DNA of 12,211 bases, from assembly GCA_036510575.1 (NCBI GenBank), contig DATCDR010000021.1, forward strand, positions 1-12,211, written 5' to 3'. The translations under genes and the position numbers were made by a program. This document shows, in pieces, positions 12,125-12,211 of this stretch. The notes beneath the pieces were generated by a model. It saw nothing but the letters and a program-made list of their open reading frames with translations. It had not been told where the DNA came from and did not search any database. Numbering within the stretch: position 1 is the first letter of the stretch; every line of letters starts with the position of its first letter. This stretch comes from DATCDR01 sp036510575. Lineage in GTDB: Bacteria > Actinomycetota > Acidimicrobiia > Acidimicrobiales > Bog-793.

Positions 12125-12211
12125 CTACCGCTCGCTCCCGGCGACGGTGACGTTCTTCATATCCGTTGCGGTTTGTGTGACACCCGGCAGTTGGTACGGG
12201 ACGCGAGCGGG
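12125..12211 (-). CDS. C-terminal end of a gene entering from the right, partial
   Basis: The minus-strand frame is open from the right edge to a TAG at 12127-12125, giving 28 residues: PARVPYQLPGVTQTATDMKN then VTVAGSER. Codon use is GC-rich and coding-like, and the convergent layout with a hairpin between the genes fits a real gene end. Too short for a family call. Confidence 0.35.
   Translation of the reverse strand, partial: PARVPYQLPGVTQTATDMKNVTVAGSER

Noticed and set aside
1..12211. CRISPR arrays, tRNA and rRNA genes
   Set aside because: No regularly spaced direct repeats with unique spacers and no cloverleaf or rRNA-like segments were seen; direct repeats found are confined to IS ends.

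Overview
The window looks like chromosomal or large-replicon DNA from a high-GC actinomycete-like bacterium. The reasons are strong G/C use at third codon positions, an LprI-type secreted protein and an LprG-like lipoprotein, frequent GTG starts, and several genes with a TANNNT hexamer 6-7 bases before the start codon and no ribosome binding site (the leaderless pattern common in Actinomycetota). No tRNA, rRNA or CRISPR array was seen, and the genus cannot be named.

Layout. (1) 1-2470, all minus strand: the N-terminal 185 codons of an ECF-type sigma factor running off the left edge, then a two-gene unit of unknown function (a soluble protein and a two-helix membrane protein). (2) 2473-5432: a complete IS21-family element with matched TG...CA ends, istA and istB overlapping by four bases, and a third small helix-turn-helix gene between istB and the element end. 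(3) 5433-6334, minus: an SRPBCC-type lipid/ligand-binding protein whose last codons are supplied by the IS21 end, and a small unknown protein. (4) 6365-8314: an IS1634-family element with 28-base terminal inverted repeats, a second perfect 11-base inverted repeat close to the transposase gene, and a perfect 10-bp hairpin upstream of the transposase. (5) About 8315-9750: an IS110-family element (DEDD/serine recombinase) whose non-coding flanks are highly structured. The leader is a candidate bridge RNA. (6) 9764-11505, minus: an orphan FtsX-extracellular-domain protein, an LprI-like secreted protein and an LprG-like lipoprotein, which look like a small envelope-related cluster. (7) 11616-12211: a doubtful small plus-strand ORF, a small two-helix membrane protein, and the C-terminal end of a minus-strand gene entering from the right.

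How it fits together. The middle 7 kb is an insertion-sequence island in which three unrelated transposition chemistries lie almost end to end (DDE with AAA+ helper, DDE of the IS4-like superfamily, RNA-guided DEDD). They interrupt or abut ordinary chromosomal genes on the minus strand. The most interesting points are the structured non-coding segments around the IS110 recombinase, the extra HTH gene carried inside the IS21 element, the IS21-derived tail on the SRPBCC protein, the FtsX-domain/LprI/lipoprotein cluster with shared leaderless-type starts, and a roughly 30-base intergenic repeat seen in about four degenerate copies.
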